Assembly (NCBI RefSeq): GCF_030813055.1
Contig: NZ_JAUSTW010000003.1
Location: 124,001-188,000 of the forward strand
Source of the DNA: Neobacillus ginsengisoli
GTDB lineage: Bacteria > Bacillota > Bacilli > Bacillales_B > DSM-18226
Reading direction: 5' to 3'
Length of the DNA: 64,000 bases
Numbering within the stretch: the first letter of the stretch is position 1; the number at the start of each line of letters is the position of its first letter. Made by a program: the position numbers and the translations under genes. Under the pieces are notes generated by a model. The model saw nothing but the letters and a program-made list of their open reading frames with translations, was not told where the DNA came from and ran no database searches. Shown here in pieces: positions 25,933 to 34,732 of the stretch.

Positions 25933-26871
25933 TTAAAAATACTTCTTTTTCCAAAATATTAAGGCAGTTATGCAAGATAAAAATCCTGATAATAATAGCG
26001 CAATTAAAAATGAATGAGGGCTGTGTTGAAACGGGATATTGACGTTCATTCCATAGAAGCTGGAAACCATCGTTGGAAATGAAAGAATAATTGTAATCGA
26101 TGTTAAAAATTTCATGACTATATTCAAGTTGTTGGAAATAATCGATGCGAAGGCATTCATCATCCCATTCAAAATGGAGCGGTAGGTTTCCGCCATTTCA
26201 ATGGCCTGCGTTTTTTCAATAATAACGTCTTCTAATAAATCCTTATCTTCCTCGTACATTTTTAAATAGTTAAAACGGAGAATTTTATCCAAAACGACCT
26301 TATTTGATTTTAAAGAGGTCGTAAAATAGACCAAACTCTTTTCTAAAGCCAAAAAGGCATATAATTCCTTATTTTTCATCGATTGATGTACTTCACGTTC
26401 AATTTCATTTGTCTTCTTATTAATTTGTTTTAGATAACGAAGATAATAAGAAGAAATCACAAACAGAATTTGCAGCGCAAACCGCGTCTTTTTAAAAGTA
26501 AAAAATTCTTTTATGCGATTTTTTCTGAACTCCTCCATGATTGGGGAATCTTTTAATGAAACAGTAATAATACAATCATCAGCCAAGACAATTCCAATAG
26601 GGATCGTTTCGTAAATTGGAAACCCTGATTCATCATGGGTAATATACGGAAAGTCGACAATAATATAAACCTGTCCGTTATCTCTTTCAATCCTCGGACG
26701 TTCTTCATCGTCCAAAGCATCTTTTATAAGATCAACATCAATCTGGGCATCATTCGCCACTTGATTTATTTCTTCTTGCGTGGGTGAATACATATTAACC
26801 CAGCAGCCTTTAGAAATCTTATCGATTTTTTCTAATACTTTTTCATCAGTGCTTTTAAAAATTTCTAACAT
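25933..26871 (-). CDS. CorA-family magnesium/divalent cation channel
   Basis: 312 residues: a large cytosolic alpha/beta and helical domain, then two C-terminal membrane helices. The CorA selectivity signature SSFYGMNVNIPF follows the first of them, and the basic KKKYF tail is typical. It conducts Mg2+ (possibly Co2+/Ni2+) as a homopentamer. GGAGG lies 7 nt ahead of ATG 26871; upstream in-frame codons overlap a small ORF and are not favoured. No M-box riboswitch is seen, but a 43-codon ORF with its own ribosome site directly precedes it. Confidence 0.88.
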   Translation of the reverse strand: MLEIFKSTDEKVLEKIDKISKGCWVNMYSPTQEEINQVANDAQIDVDLIKDALDDEERPRIERDNGQVYIIVDFPYITHDESGFPIYETIPIGIVLADDCIITVSLKDSPIMEEFRKNRIKEFFTFKKTRFALQILFVISSYYLRYLKQINKKTNEIEREVHQSMKNKELYAFLALEKSLVYFTTSLKSNKVVLDKILRFNYLKMYEEDKDLLEDVIIEKTQAIEMAETYRSILNGMMNAFASIISNNLNIVMKFLTSITIILSFPTMVSSFYGMNVNIPFQHSPHSFLIALLLSGFLSCITALIFWKKKYF

Positions 26872-26882
26872 ATAAAACCTCC

Positions 26883-27014
26883 TCACTTTAATGTTTGAGG
26901 AAGCCATCCTACCTTTTCCAGAGCTGATATTCTTGAAGAATCCAATGCAATCAATTCAAAGATAATATTGACTTCCCCGCGCCTACTTGGGTCCGGGTCT
27001 ACGGAATAACTCAA
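26883..27014 (-). CDS. Small ORF upstream of corA (possible leader peptide)
   Basis: 43 codons, TTG start with AAGGAG 9 nt upstream, stop 11 nt before the corA ATG. The peptide begins LSYSVDPDPSRRGEV and has no recognised domain. The ribosome site, spacing and tight coupling to corA suggest translation. It may be a leader peptide or a small protein acting with the channel. Chance ORF remains possible. Confidence 0.4.
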   Translation of the reverse strand: MSYSVDPDPSRRGEVNIIFELIALDSSRISALEKVGWLPQTLK

Positions 27015-27089
27015 AAATATCAACTCCTTCGTACTTTTATATCCTATCCTATCATAAACCGAAACGCACGAAAGTACCAAGTAGTTTTT

Positions 27090-27992
27090 TTAGCTTTTAG
27101 GATCATTCGAAAAATATGGATTTAAATGAATTAACACTTCTTCGATGTTATCATTTTTCTCCATTAATTTTCTTTTAATCGCTTTAGATAGGTCATGCCC
27201 CTCTTTTATTGTTTTATAATGGTCAATGGAGATTCGAATATCGACTAAAACATAATGCCCGTGCTCTCTTGCCCTAAGCCGATCAATCCTCTTAACCTCT
27301 TGAAATTCTGAAACAATATCCATGTAATCCTGAAGTATTTCTGTGTTGATATTCCGTTCCAGTAAAATATCAAATGCTTCCATTATCATTTCTTTTGAAA
27401 TTTTGAAAATTAAAAATGCGACAAAAATACTGGCTGCCTTATCACCGTAAACTAAGAAGTGAAGATTAAAGCGCTCACCTAAAATAGAAATAAGAACCCC
27501 TAGTGCAGCAGCAATGGAGGCAACAATATCAGCTTTATGGTCATAAGCAATCGCTTCAATTGCCTTACTGCTTTGTTGTTTAGCTGCCCTTAAAGATGTC
27601 CGGTATAAAATAATCTTAATGATGTAAGAAAAAATAGCCACCCACATTGCTAAAAAACTCGGCGTTTCAACTTCATGAAAGAAACCGCTAATTCCTTCGA
27701 TAACAACATAAACGGCAACAAGAAAAAGCAAAATCCCGATAATTTCCGAGACGATCACTTCTGCCTTTCCATGACCATATGGGTGTTCTTTATCAGCGGG
27801 TTTATTTGAAATTTTTATCACTAATACCACAATAATCGATGCAAACACATCTGCCGCGGAATGGATTCCATCTGCAAATACGGCATCACTATTTCCATAC
27901 AATCCAATGATAATTTTTCCTAGAGTAAGGAGAATGTTGCTCAGCACACTGATCCAGGCCACTTTTCTAGCCAGTGTTTCTCTCATTTCCAT
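27090..27992 (-). CDS. Cation diffusion facilitator (MneP/MneS-like efflux)
   Basis: 300 residues. Six membrane helices carry paired metal sites: FADGIHSAAD in helix 2 and AIAYDHKADIVAS in helix 5 (H/D-x3-D). A cytosolic ferredoxin-like C-terminal domain of about 85 residues contains the His-rich stretch EHGHYVLVDIRI. It exports a divalent metal against protons. The closest characterised B. subtilis relatives are the Mn2+ exporters MneP and MneS; metal specificity is not provable here. A GGGGTGG site lies before the ATG. The leader upstream (28033-28140) folds well. Confidence 0.85.
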   Translation of the reverse strand: MEMRETLARKVAWISVLSNILLTLGKIIIGLYGNSDAVFADGIHSAADVFASIIVVLVIKISNKPADKEHPYGHGKAEVIVSEIIGILLFLVAVYVVIEGISGFFHEVETPSFLAMWVAIFSYIIKIILYRTSLRAAKQQSSKAIEAIAYDHKADIVASIAAALGVLISILGERFNLHFLVYGDKAASIFVAFLIFKISKEMIMEAFDILLERNINTEILQDYMDIVSEFQEVKRIDRLRAREHGHYVLVDIRISIDHYKTIKEGHDLSKAIKRKLMEKNDNIEEVLIHLNPYFSNDPKS

Positions 27993-28032
27993 ATTAAACC
28001 ACCCCGAAAATTTCTCTTGAAATCATACCAAA

Positions 28033-28140
28033 CAAAAGGCGGATGGGTCTAGAGAAAAAATCTTGCCCCTATACAACCTTCTCTGATAGATTTCCGCTTG
28101 TATCCTCCGAAACTTCGGTGGGAAAAAGGCCCAAGATACA
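28033..28140 (-). other. Structured leader upstream of the CDF transporter
   Basis: On the minus strand TTGTATC...GATACAA encloses CCGAA/TTCGG, and ATCTTG near the 5' side can pair with CAAGAT just before a TTTTTT run at about 28060. This resembles a regulated leader with a terminator. No known metal riboswitch core is recognised. Confidence 0.3.
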
Positions 28141-28153
28141 ATTAAATTATTGT

Positions 28154-28291
28154 TTACTCTTCCTGCCCATCTTTTTCATTCATTACCATTTCTTCTTCCT
28201 CATCAACAGATATTCTCGTGATTTGGTCCTGAAGGAAATGAAACGCTTCATCTAAATCTCTCCGTGATGGAAATTGGCTTTTTTTGCGCAA
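28154..28291 (-). CDS. Small acidic protein, 45 aa
   Basis: TTG start with GGGAG 9 nt upstream; 45 residues beginning MRKKSQFPSRRDLDEAFHFL and ending in an acidic stretch EEEEMVMNEKDGQEE. The basic head, amphipathic middle and acidic tail look like a genuine small protein. No family is recognised. It lies upstream of the CDF gene and could share its transcript. Confidence 0.5.
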   Translation of the reverse strand: MRKKSQFPSRRDLDEAFHFLQDQITRISVDEEEEMVMNEKDGQEE

Positions 28292-28393
28292 TAAAATCAG
28301 CTCCCTATAATTTTTTCAACAGATTGTAGGAGTAATCCTTAGATAAAAAGAAGAAAATACGCATGTATCAATTTTAAAAAAGGAGTGTTTATT

Positions 28394-28576
28394 ATGGATA
28401 AAAGGAATCTAAACGAAAATACTGAAATTGCAGGCCGCACCTTCCACCCAAGTGATTATCAAAAAGACGATTCCCTTTCTTCAGGCCTAGCCACCACCCA
28501 TGAGCAGGTTAGCGATACCTACATGGAAGGAGAAATCGGTGTCGGGACAGAAAATAGCAACAAGACACAAAAATAA
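28394..28576 (+). CDS. DUF4025 small protein (YozQ-like)
   Basis: 60 residues from ATG 28394, with AAGGAG 8 nt upstream. The stretch SSGLATTHEQVSDTYMEGEI is the typical core of the DUF4025/YozQ family of small hydrophilic Bacillus proteins, function unknown and often sporulation-associated. Single gene ending at a bidirectional terminator shared with yteA. Confidence 0.7.
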   Translation: MDKRNLNENTEIAGRTFHPSDYQKDDSLSSGLATTHEQVSDTYMEGEIGVGTENSNKTQK

Positions 28577-28582
28577 AATCAG

Positions 28583-28620
28583 AGAAAACAGCTCTCCTTA
28601 GCGAAAGCTGTTTTCTTTTT
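28583..28620. terminator. Bidirectional terminator
   Basis: AGAAAACAGCT/AGCTGTTTTCT with a T tract on the plus strand; sits between convergent genes. Confidence 0.85.
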
Positions 28621-28621
28621 C

Positions 28622-29380
28622 TCATCTTTTATCATCATCCACATATGGGTCATGTTCGAATGCGGGTAAATCTCCATAGCTTGTCATAATCCCTTCGTCA
28701 TCAAGTGAATCTTCATAGCGCTCATGCTCAGGATTAGGATAAACCTTAATATTTTTACCATCTATATCATTACCGACAAAATTCTCAAAATCCTCCACAT
28801 AGCCAACATGCTCATCCGCTTCAATATAGATGTCATTGTATTCATCCTGCGGAAATGCCAAATCTGAAGGGGTTTCGGATGTTCCCCATTCTGCAACTGC
28901 TTGCCATGAATCCTCAGCATCAAAGGCAACATCCTCATCTTTTTCATCCATATCAAATTTACCCCACGGCGGCATCAATACACCTTCCTCTACCGGTCGA
29001 TCATGAGAAACAACCTGATCAGGGCTATGCTCTTTACAGAAGGTAGTATTAGGTAAGGCTTCTAATCGCTCAACCGGAATATCTTTACCGCACACCTCAC
29101 ATTTTCCATACGTTCCGTTTTCCATTGCCTCCAATGCTCTATCTATATTACTAAGCAGCAATTCATAATGTTCATTTAACGCAATGTCTTTTTCGCGTTC
29201 ATATAACTCGGTTGCATCATCTGCAGGATGGTTATCGTAGCTGGATAATTCCCCCATTGACTCATGAGAATGACCTCGTTCTAAGCCAAAATGGTCATTT
29301 TGCTTAAAATGTTCTTCAACCTCAGACTTTTCTTTTAATAATTGTAACCGTAACTCAGCTAACTGCTGTGTCGATAGCAT
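28622..29380 (-). CDS. yteA: TraR/DksA zinc-finger family protein (YteA)
   Basis: 252 residues. An N-terminal coiled region (LSTQQLAELRLQLLKEKSEVEEHF) is followed by the DksA/TraR-type zinc finger GKCEVCGKDIPVERLEALPNTTFC (near 109-132) and a long acidic C-terminal tail specific to the YteA subfamily. DksA-like proteins bind the RNA polymerase secondary channel; the Bacillus role is not established. The start is ATG 29380 behind AAAGGGG. An upstream in-frame extension would run into the dispersed repeat and is rejected. Confidence 0.85.
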   Translation of the reverse strand: MLSTQQLAELRLQLLKEKSEVEEHFKQNDHFGLERGHSHESMGELSSYDNHPADDATELYEREKDIALNEHYELLLSNIDRALEAMENGTYGKCEVCGKDIPVERLEALPNTTFCKEHSPDQVVSHDRPVEEGVLMPPWGKFDMDEKDEDVAFDAEDSWQAVAEWGTSETPSDLAFPQDEYNDIYIEADEHVGYVEDFENFVGNDIDGKNIKVYPNPEHERYEDSLDDEGIMTSYGDLPAFEHDPYVDDDKR

Positions 29381-29401
29381 ATTACAAACCCCTTTCAAAT
29401 T

Positions 29402-29592
29402 AGAAAAGCGCAAGCGCCCCGTTTAGCTTAGCGGCGTATGGACTGGAGCACACCGTATGATATAAAGGAAACACGAATCGCGTTTTTTGCGATTCGATGT
29501 TGACTTATCGTAAGGAGGTGAGCGAAGTACACTAGCCGCTGGGCGCTGAAGCTGGACAAATCTCAAAGTCAAAAATTTATACTTTCTTATCC
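29402..29592 (+). repeat. Dispersed intergenic repeat, copy 1
   Basis: Begins TAGAAAAGCGCAAGCGCC, has the internal hairpin GAATCGC-gttttt-TGCGATTC (the ttttttGCGATTCG region), then GCGAAGTACACTAG, GCTGGGCGCT and AAAGTCAAAAATTTATAC. Its long collinear match to copies at 34524 and 52362 makes it a true repeat family. Ends can pair (AGCGCC with GGGCGCT). The rest of the 29593-29812 gap is AT-rich and holds nothing I can assign. Confidence 0.9.
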
Positions 29593-29812
29593 TTTAAGAA
29601 AAGCAAGTGCGCATTCTGCGAAGCATATCTAATTTTTCCTCAGTGAACAAAATCTTTTCTTTTTATTTTCAATGAATTCGCGATTGATTATGTACTAAAT
29701 TTTTAATTCCATCAAAATCCTAAAAGTTTCTTTCGCATCTGTTGGAATAAGATTCAGTTACTCGTGCAATCTTAATAATTGTTAATGCATTTAAAAGAAA
29801 TGAGGGGAACCT

Positions 29813-29974
29813 GTGGTAAATGAAAACTGGGATAAATTTAGAAAAACTCAAGCGACACATCAGGGTGAATATTTAGGAAATGGGAAAAATCAAAAACCCG
29901 GCCTTAATGATGCAGAATATAATAACCAGGATAATACCGATAAATCGGTTGGAGCAACTGGCTTCAATTTATAA
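29813..29974 (+). CDS. Small hydrophilic protein, 53 aa
   Basis: GTG start with GGGG 5 nt upstream; 53 residues, beginning MVNENWDKFRKTQATHQGEY and rich in Asn, Gly, Gln and Asp, with no hydrophobic segment. The composition resembles small spore or stress proteins of Bacillus, but no family motif is clear. It is followed by a strong terminator before the permease gene. Confidence 0.6.
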   Translation: MVNENWDKFRKTQATHQGEYLGNGKNQKPGLNDAEYNNQDNTDKSVGATGFNL

Positions 29975-30005
29975 GCTTTTTTTTCAGTAATTGTAAATAC
30001 TGAAT

Positions 30006-30034
30006 GGTTGGGGATGTTTCCCCAACCTTCTTTA
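30006..30034 (+). terminator. Terminator after small protein gene
   Basis: GGTTGGGGA-tgt-TTCCCCAACC followed by TTCTTT. Confidence 0.85.
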
Positions 30035-30052
30035 CTTGAAGGAGGGGCGTGA

Positions 30053-31390
30053 TTGGGTGCTTTGCAAGAAAAAAACGATATGAAATGGTGGCAGCTTTCT
30101 TTATTCGGAGTAGCGTGTACCATTGGCACAGGTTTTTTCCTTGGATCAAGTCTTGCGATTAAAATGACCGGTCCTTCCATTTTAATTGCCTTTGTAATCG
30201 CAGCAATTGGTACTTATTTAGTTTTTGATGCCCTTTCTAAAATGACGGTACAGGATCCGCAAAAAGGCGGTTTTCGCAGCTATGCTAAAAAGGCATACGG
30301 AAGGTGGGCAGGATTTAGCAGCGGCTGGGTTTATTGGTGTTCCGAAATGCTTATTATGGGAAGCCAAATGACAGCACTCTCCATTTTTTCGCGCTTTTGG
30401 TTTCCAAAGGTTCCGTTATGGATATTCGCAACCGTCTATGCGGTTCTGGGACTGGTTGTCCTATTGATTGGCGTAAAGGTATTGAACAAAGTGGAAAATA
30501 TTTTGGCGATCCTCAAAATTTCTGCGATTTTAATGTTTATCATTATCGCAGGATTGGCACTTTTCGGAGTCATAGACGGTGACCGCCCTATTCAATATCC
30601 AAAAAGTTTAAAAGCATTTTTTCCTAGTGGTGTTAAAGGTCTGTGGTCTTCTGTTATCTTCGCTTTTTATGCATTCGGAGGAATCGAGATATTAGGTTTA
30701 ATGGCAGCCCGATTGAAGGATCCAAAAGAAGCTCCGAAATCCGGCAAAGTGATGCTGTTTACATTAACCGCCATATATATCCTCTCAATTGGACTTGCAG
30801 TCATCATGGTAGCTTGGAGTTCCTTTAACTCAAAGGAAAGTCCTTTCGTCGTGGCATTGGCTCATTATCATTTATCCTTTGTACCGCATCTATTTAATGC
30901 AGCCTTAATTATTGCCGGTTTTTCAACAATGTCCGCATCGCTTTTTGCCGTTACAAGCATTCTGGTTACTTTAGCAGAAGAAGGAGACGCTCCTGCACTT
31001 TTTTCTAAAAAAGGCAAACTAAAGGTCCCCCTTCCTGCTTTAATTCTCACGATAATCGGAATTGCAGCCTCCATTGTGACAGCTTTAGTGATGCCTAATC
31101 GGATTTATGAATATATCACAACAGCAGCAGGGCTCATGCTCCTGTATAACTGGATTTTTATCCTTGCTTCATCAAGAAAGATTTTAGAATTAGCCGTAAA
31201 GGACAAGATTAAATATTCGCTTGGAGCCCTCTTTATTTTAATCGCCGTAAGCGGAACCGTTTTCCATGAAACAAGCAGGCCTGGATTCTTTATCAGCCTA
31301 TTGTTTGTTGGCGTCATTAGTGTGATTACGTTTATCATGCATTTTAAATGGAATAAGAAAAAAGTCCTTAAGCCCTGGCCGACCGCTTAA
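30053..31390 (+). CDS. APC-family amino acid permease
   Basis: 445 residues, about 12 membrane helices, amino acid-polyamine-organocation fold. The helix 1 unwinding motif GVACTIGTGFFLGSS and helix 6 region FAFYAFGGIEILG are typical. It is a proton-coupled uptake transporter, substrate unknown. The start is TTG, with AAGGAGG about 8 nt upstream. Single gene flanked by terminators. Confidence 0.85.
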   Translation: MGALQEKNDMKWWQLSLFGVACTIGTGFFLGSSLAIKMTGPSILIAFVIAAIGTYLVFDALSKMTVQDPQKGGFRSYAKKAYGRWAGFSSGWVYWCSEMLIMGSQMTALSIFSRFWFPKVPLWIFATVYAVLGLVVLLIGVKVLNKVENILAILKISAILMFIIIAGLALFGVIDGDRPIQYPKSLKAFFPSGVKGLWSSVIFAFYAFGGIEILGLMAARLKDPKEAPKSGKVMLFTLTAIYILSIGLAVIMVAWSSFNSKESPFVVALAHYHLSFVPHLFNAALIIAGFSTMSASLFAVTSILVTLAEEGDAPALFSKKGKLKVPLPALILTIIGIAASIVTALVMPNRIYEYITTAAGLMLLYNWIFILASSRKILELAVKDKIKYSLGALFILIAVSGTVFHETSRPGFFISLLFVGVISVITFIMHFKWNKKKVLKPWPTA

Positions 31391-31429
31391 AAGCCGGATT
31401 GGAAGAGATATTTTAACTTAGCAAAAAAT

Positions 31430-31481
31430 AAAAGGCTGGCTCAATTGTCATTTGTAATAACCAATTGAGCCGCCTTTTTAT
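31430..31481 (+). terminator. Permease terminator
   Basis: AAAGGCtGGCTCAATTG/CAATTGAGCCgCCTTT with a TTTTT tail. Confidence 0.9.
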
Positions 31482-31546
31482 ATATCTTTCAATCTAAAAC
31501 GCTGCACTTTTCCAGTGTTTGATATGTGGTAACGGAGCCGGCAGTT

Positions 31547-32173
31547 CTACGTTATTAAAATAGTCATAGCCTGAAATCCAAAGTAAATGCCAAAACCTAT
31601 TAAAGATGCACCGGACAGAAGTGAGATCCCAATAAGCAAGCGGGTAGTTAAATACTTACGAAAATTACTTGAAATACCGGCCATCATAATATCCCAAATT
31701 AAAAGACCCATAAAAATGGCACTGCTATAAAGAATCAATTGGCTGCTTTCATAGGAGGCTGCTGTCTTGGCAAGTACGGAACCATAAATCCCCAGCCAAA
31801 ATAAAATTGTTAGCGGGTTGGAAATGGACATGAAAAACCCTGAGAAAAATGATTTCACAAGCCGCTCTTTACTTCTTTTATATTCAAAGTTCAACTTGCT
31901 TGCATTTAAAAGAGTCTCAACACCTGTATAAATTAAAACAAAACACCCGAAAAGCCAAAGAAATGTTTTCATAAATGACATTTCGAGGAACTGGACCACA
32001 CCTATGTAAACTACAAGCATATAAACTGCATCCGCAACAACCGCTCCAACCCCAATAAGCCATGCATGCATAAAACCGTTCCTAATTCCCCGGTCAATTT
32101 GAGCAGCATTGATTGGACCGATTGGGGCTGCCAGCGACAGCCCTAACAAAATATAGCTAAGAAAAACATTCAT
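31547..32173 (-). CDS. LysE/RhtB-family exporter
   Basis: 208 residues, six membrane helices. The N-terminus SLAAPIGPINAAQIDRGIRNG is the LysE-family signature, and SNPLTILFWLGIYG is the second repeat motif. It exports amino acids or related metabolites. GGGGAG lies 6 nt before ATG 32173; the longer in-frame form has no site. Confidence 0.85.
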   Translation of the reverse strand: MNVFLSYILLGLSLAAPIGPINAAQIDRGIRNGFMHAWLIGVGAVVADAVYMLVVYIGVVQFLEMSFMKTFLWLFGCFVLIYTGVETLLNASKLNFEYKRSKERLVKSFFSGFFMSISNPLTILFWLGIYGSVLAKTAASYESSQLILYSSAIFMGLLIWDIMMAGISSNFRKYLTTRLLIGISLLSGASLIGFGIYFGFQAMTILIT

Positions 32174-32253
32174 CCCAATCTCCCCCCATTTATGCAAAAA
32201 AGCCTGTCTTCCCATTTTTATTCAAGAAAAGAGGTTTGTACTACCAAAAATCC

Positions 32254-32286
32254 ATAAAAAAGAGCTTTCCTTATTAGGGAAAACTC
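32254..32286 (-). terminator. Terminator of glycosyltransferase gene
   Basis: On the minus strand GAGTTTTCC-ctaataa-GGAAAGCTC followed by TTTTTTA. Confidence 0.8.
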
Positions 32287-32295
32287 AAAATTGCA

Positions 32296-33330
32296 TTAAT
32301 TGGTTTCTGATCTATGACGGTGGTCCAGTTTATAAAACTCATCCTCAACTTTTTTATTAAGCAAATGATGTCTTGGTAAAGGCAAATTAAAAGAATCAAT
32401 ATCGACAATATACTTGGGCCGTTGTTTTGCCTCTTTATAGATTTTTCCAACATACTCTCCTATTAATCCAATCGCAATAAGCTGAAGTCCGCCGATTAGC
32501 CAGATGGAGGTAATAAGGGATGTCCAGCCTGTTTGGGTATCACCTAAAAATTTAAGCGTTAAAAAATATAACCCGAATAAGAGACTCATAAAAAAGGAAA
32601 TAAATCCAATAATCAGTACAAACCGAATCGGAGACACCGAAAAGGAAGTGATACCGTCAAAGGCAAAGGCAAGCATCTTTTTTAACGGATATTTCGTTTC
32701 TCCCGCCTGCCGTTCTTTCCGATCATAATAGACAACATCTGAACGAAAACCAAGAAGCGGGACAATTCCTCTTAAAAAAAGATTTACTTCATTAAATCGT
32801 TCCAATTCTTGAAGTGCCCGCCTGCTCATTAAACGAAAATCGGCATGATTATAAACAAGATCGACACCCATTTTTTTCATCATTTTATAAAATCCCTGAG
32901 CAGTACTTCGTTTAAAAAAAGTATCTTTATCCCGGCATTTACGGACTCCGTAAACAATCTCGAAACCGGCATTAAATTTATAGATAAACTCCCGAATGAC
33001 TTCAATATCATCTTGAAGATCAGCATCTATTGAGATCACACAATCAGAGGAATCCCTGGCGGTAAATAATCCTGCTAATAAAGCATTTTGATGACCAACA
33101 TTCCTGGACAATTTTAAACCTCTGACATACTCGTTCCTCAGTCCCTCTTTATAGATAATTTCCCATGTTTGATCCTTACTTCCATCATCAACAAATAATA
33201 TTCGACTGTGATGCGAAATCAGATGTTCATTCACTAGATCCACCATTAATTGCTGAAGTTGAAAAATCGTTTCCGGTAATACTGCTTCCTCGTTATAACA
33301 AGGCACCACAATGGTAAGAATTGGTTCCAT
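32296..33330 (-). CDS. Polyprenyl-phosphate glycosyltransferase (GT2; CsbB/YkcC-like)
   Basis: 344 residues. An N-terminal GT-A domain has VVPCYNEE, ILFVDDGS and the DADLQDD metal motif near 102-108. Two membrane helices (about 232-253 and 270-292) at the C-terminal side anchor it. This is the GtrB/DPM1 type that charges undecaprenyl phosphate with a sugar from UDP- or GDP-sugar for envelope glycosylation. It faces a UDP-glucose pyrophosphorylase gene, which supplies a likely donor. GGAGG precedes the ATG. Confidence 0.87.
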   Translation of the reverse strand: MEPILTIVVPCYNEEAVLPETIFQLQQLMVDLVNEHLISHHSRILFVDDGSKDQTWEIIYKEGLRNEYVRGLKLSRNVGHQNALLAGLFTARDSSDCVISIDADLQDDIEVIREFIYKFNAGFEIVYGVRKCRDKDTFFKRSTAQGFYKMMKKMGVDLVYNHADFRLMSRRALQELERFNEVNLFLRGIVPLLGFRSDVVYYDRKERQAGETKYPLKKMLAFAFDGITSFSVSPIRFVLIIGFISFFMSLLFGLYFLTLKFLGDTQTGWTSLITSIWLIGGLQLIAIGLIGEYVGKIYKEAKQRPKYIVDIDSFNLPLPRHHLLNKKVEDEFYKLDHRHRSETN

Positions 33331-33501
33331 TACTTGATAAAACCTCCGATATCAATAACTGTTGCTATTCATTTAAATTTCACATAATGACCGGAATTTA
33401 TTCGTTTTTATTCACAAATAATGGAAAGAAAATCAAGGCCTACTAAATTTTTTTTGTCTGCATAGGATTAAATCAGGGAAAAAAAACAAGGGGTTGAATT
33501 A

Positions 33502-34386
33502 ATGATAAAAAAAGCCGTCATTCCTGCCGCCGGATTGGGCACACGATTTTTGCCGGCAACCAAGGCGCAACCAAAGGAAATGCTGCCAATTGTAGATAAA
33601 CCAATGATTCAATACATTATTGAAGAAGCTGTACTTTCAGGAATTGAGGATATCATCATCGTGACCGGTAAAAATAAACGGGCCATCGAAGACCACTTCG
33701 ATAAATCACTTGAATTAGAAATGCAGTTAAAAACAACAGGAAAATATAAAATGTTAAAAGTTGTGCAAAATATCTCGAATTTGGCAGATATCCATTACGT
33801 CCGCCAAAAGGAACCATTAGGTCTTGGCCATGCCATACTTTGTGCCAAGAAATTTATTGGAAATGAGCCATTTGCCGTCTTACTCGGAGATGATATTATT
33901 GACAGTGAAACACCGGCCTTACGGCAAATGATTAATAAATTTCAAGAAGTCCAATCAAGTATCCTTGGCTGCAAAGAGGTACCGCGGACAGAAGTAATCA
34001 AATATGGAATCGTGGATTATTCCTATCATTATCAAGACATGTTTAAAGTTCAAAGTCTAATAGAAAAGCCTTCTGTTGAGACAGCTCCTTCTACCCAAGC
34101 AATTGTGGGCAGATATATTTTGAGCCCTGTGATATTTGAAATGTTAGAACGGATTAAACCTGATGCAAAGGGCGAGCTGCAATTGACAGAAGCCATCGAC
34201 CTCTTGCTCGCAAGGGAACCGATTTTTTCCTATCTCATTCAAGGAAAGCGGTATGATGTAGGAGACAAAATCGGTTTTTTACAAGCTTCCATTGATTTTG
34301 CCTTAAAACGTCCGGACTTAAAAACACAGCTTGAAAAGTACTTAAGGGAGTCAGTTATAAAAGTCGAAAAAGAGGTTGACTCATAA
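33502..34386 (+). CDS. galU: UTP-glucose-1-phosphate uridylyltransferase
   Basis: 294 residues of the GalU/GtaB type. The nucleotide-binding motif AAGLGTRFLPATKAQPKEMLP is at the N-terminus, with EKP (near 191) and the C-terminal GKRYDVGDKIGFLQA. It makes UDP-glucose from UTP and glucose-1-phosphate for wall teichoic and lipoteichoic glycolipids and exopolysaccharide. AAGGGG precedes the ATG. It is divergent from the polyprenyl glycosyltransferase. Bacillus species often carry several paralogues (gtaB, yngB, ytdA), and which one this is cannot be settled here. Confidence 0.9.
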   Translation: MIKKAVIPAAGLGTRFLPATKAQPKEMLPIVDKPMIQYIIEEAVLSGIEDIIIVTGKNKRAIEDHFDKSLELEMQLKTTGKYKMLKVVQNISNLADIHYVRQKEPLGLGHAILCAKKFIGNEPFAVLLGDDIIDSETPALRQMINKFQEVQSSILGCKEVPRTEVIKYGIVDYSYHYQDMFKVQSLIEKPSVETAPSTQAIVGRYILSPVIFEMLERIKPDAKGELQLTEAIDLLLAREPIFSYLIQGKRYDVGDKIGFLQASIDFALKRPDLKTQLEKYLRESVIKVEKEVDS

Positions 34387-34523
34387 GAGCCAGCCTCTTT
34401 AGTTTGTGAAGGTGATGGGCATTTTTGAGTTTTAGTGTTTTACTTTTGTATTATTATTTTTGTAAACAATAATGATATAGAAAATCAGGCTAATCGTTTT
34501 ATACAAGGCTTTTTCGTCAATAA

Positions 34524-34709
34524 TAGGAAAAGCGCAAGCGCCCGTTTTAGCGACGTATGGACTGGAGCACTTCGACTGAGATAAAGGAAACACGAATCGC
34601 GTTTTTTGCGATTCGATGTTGACTTATCGTAGGGAAAAGAGCGAAGTACACTAGTCGCTGGGCGCTGAAGCTAGACAATTCTAAAAGTCAAAATTTATAC
34701 TTTTCTATT
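34524..34709 (+). repeat. Dispersed intergenic repeat, copy 2
   Basis: Collinear with copy 1 from GAAAAGCGCAAGCGCC through AAAGTCAAAATTTATAC. The ends form short inverted repeats, TAATAGgAAAAG and CTTTTCTATTA. It lies between galU and the K+ channel gene and fills most of that gap. Confidence 0.9.
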
Positions 34710-34732
34710 AGCCAAGAAATAAGGTGATAATC

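Noticed and set aside
26872..27080. M-box magnesium riboswitch upstream of corA
   Set aside because: The conserved M-box core words are absent; the region reads better as a short ORF.
29402..29592. Insertion sequence remnant
   Set aside because: No transposase fragment or long terminal repeats; multiple collinear copies fit a small intergenic repeat.
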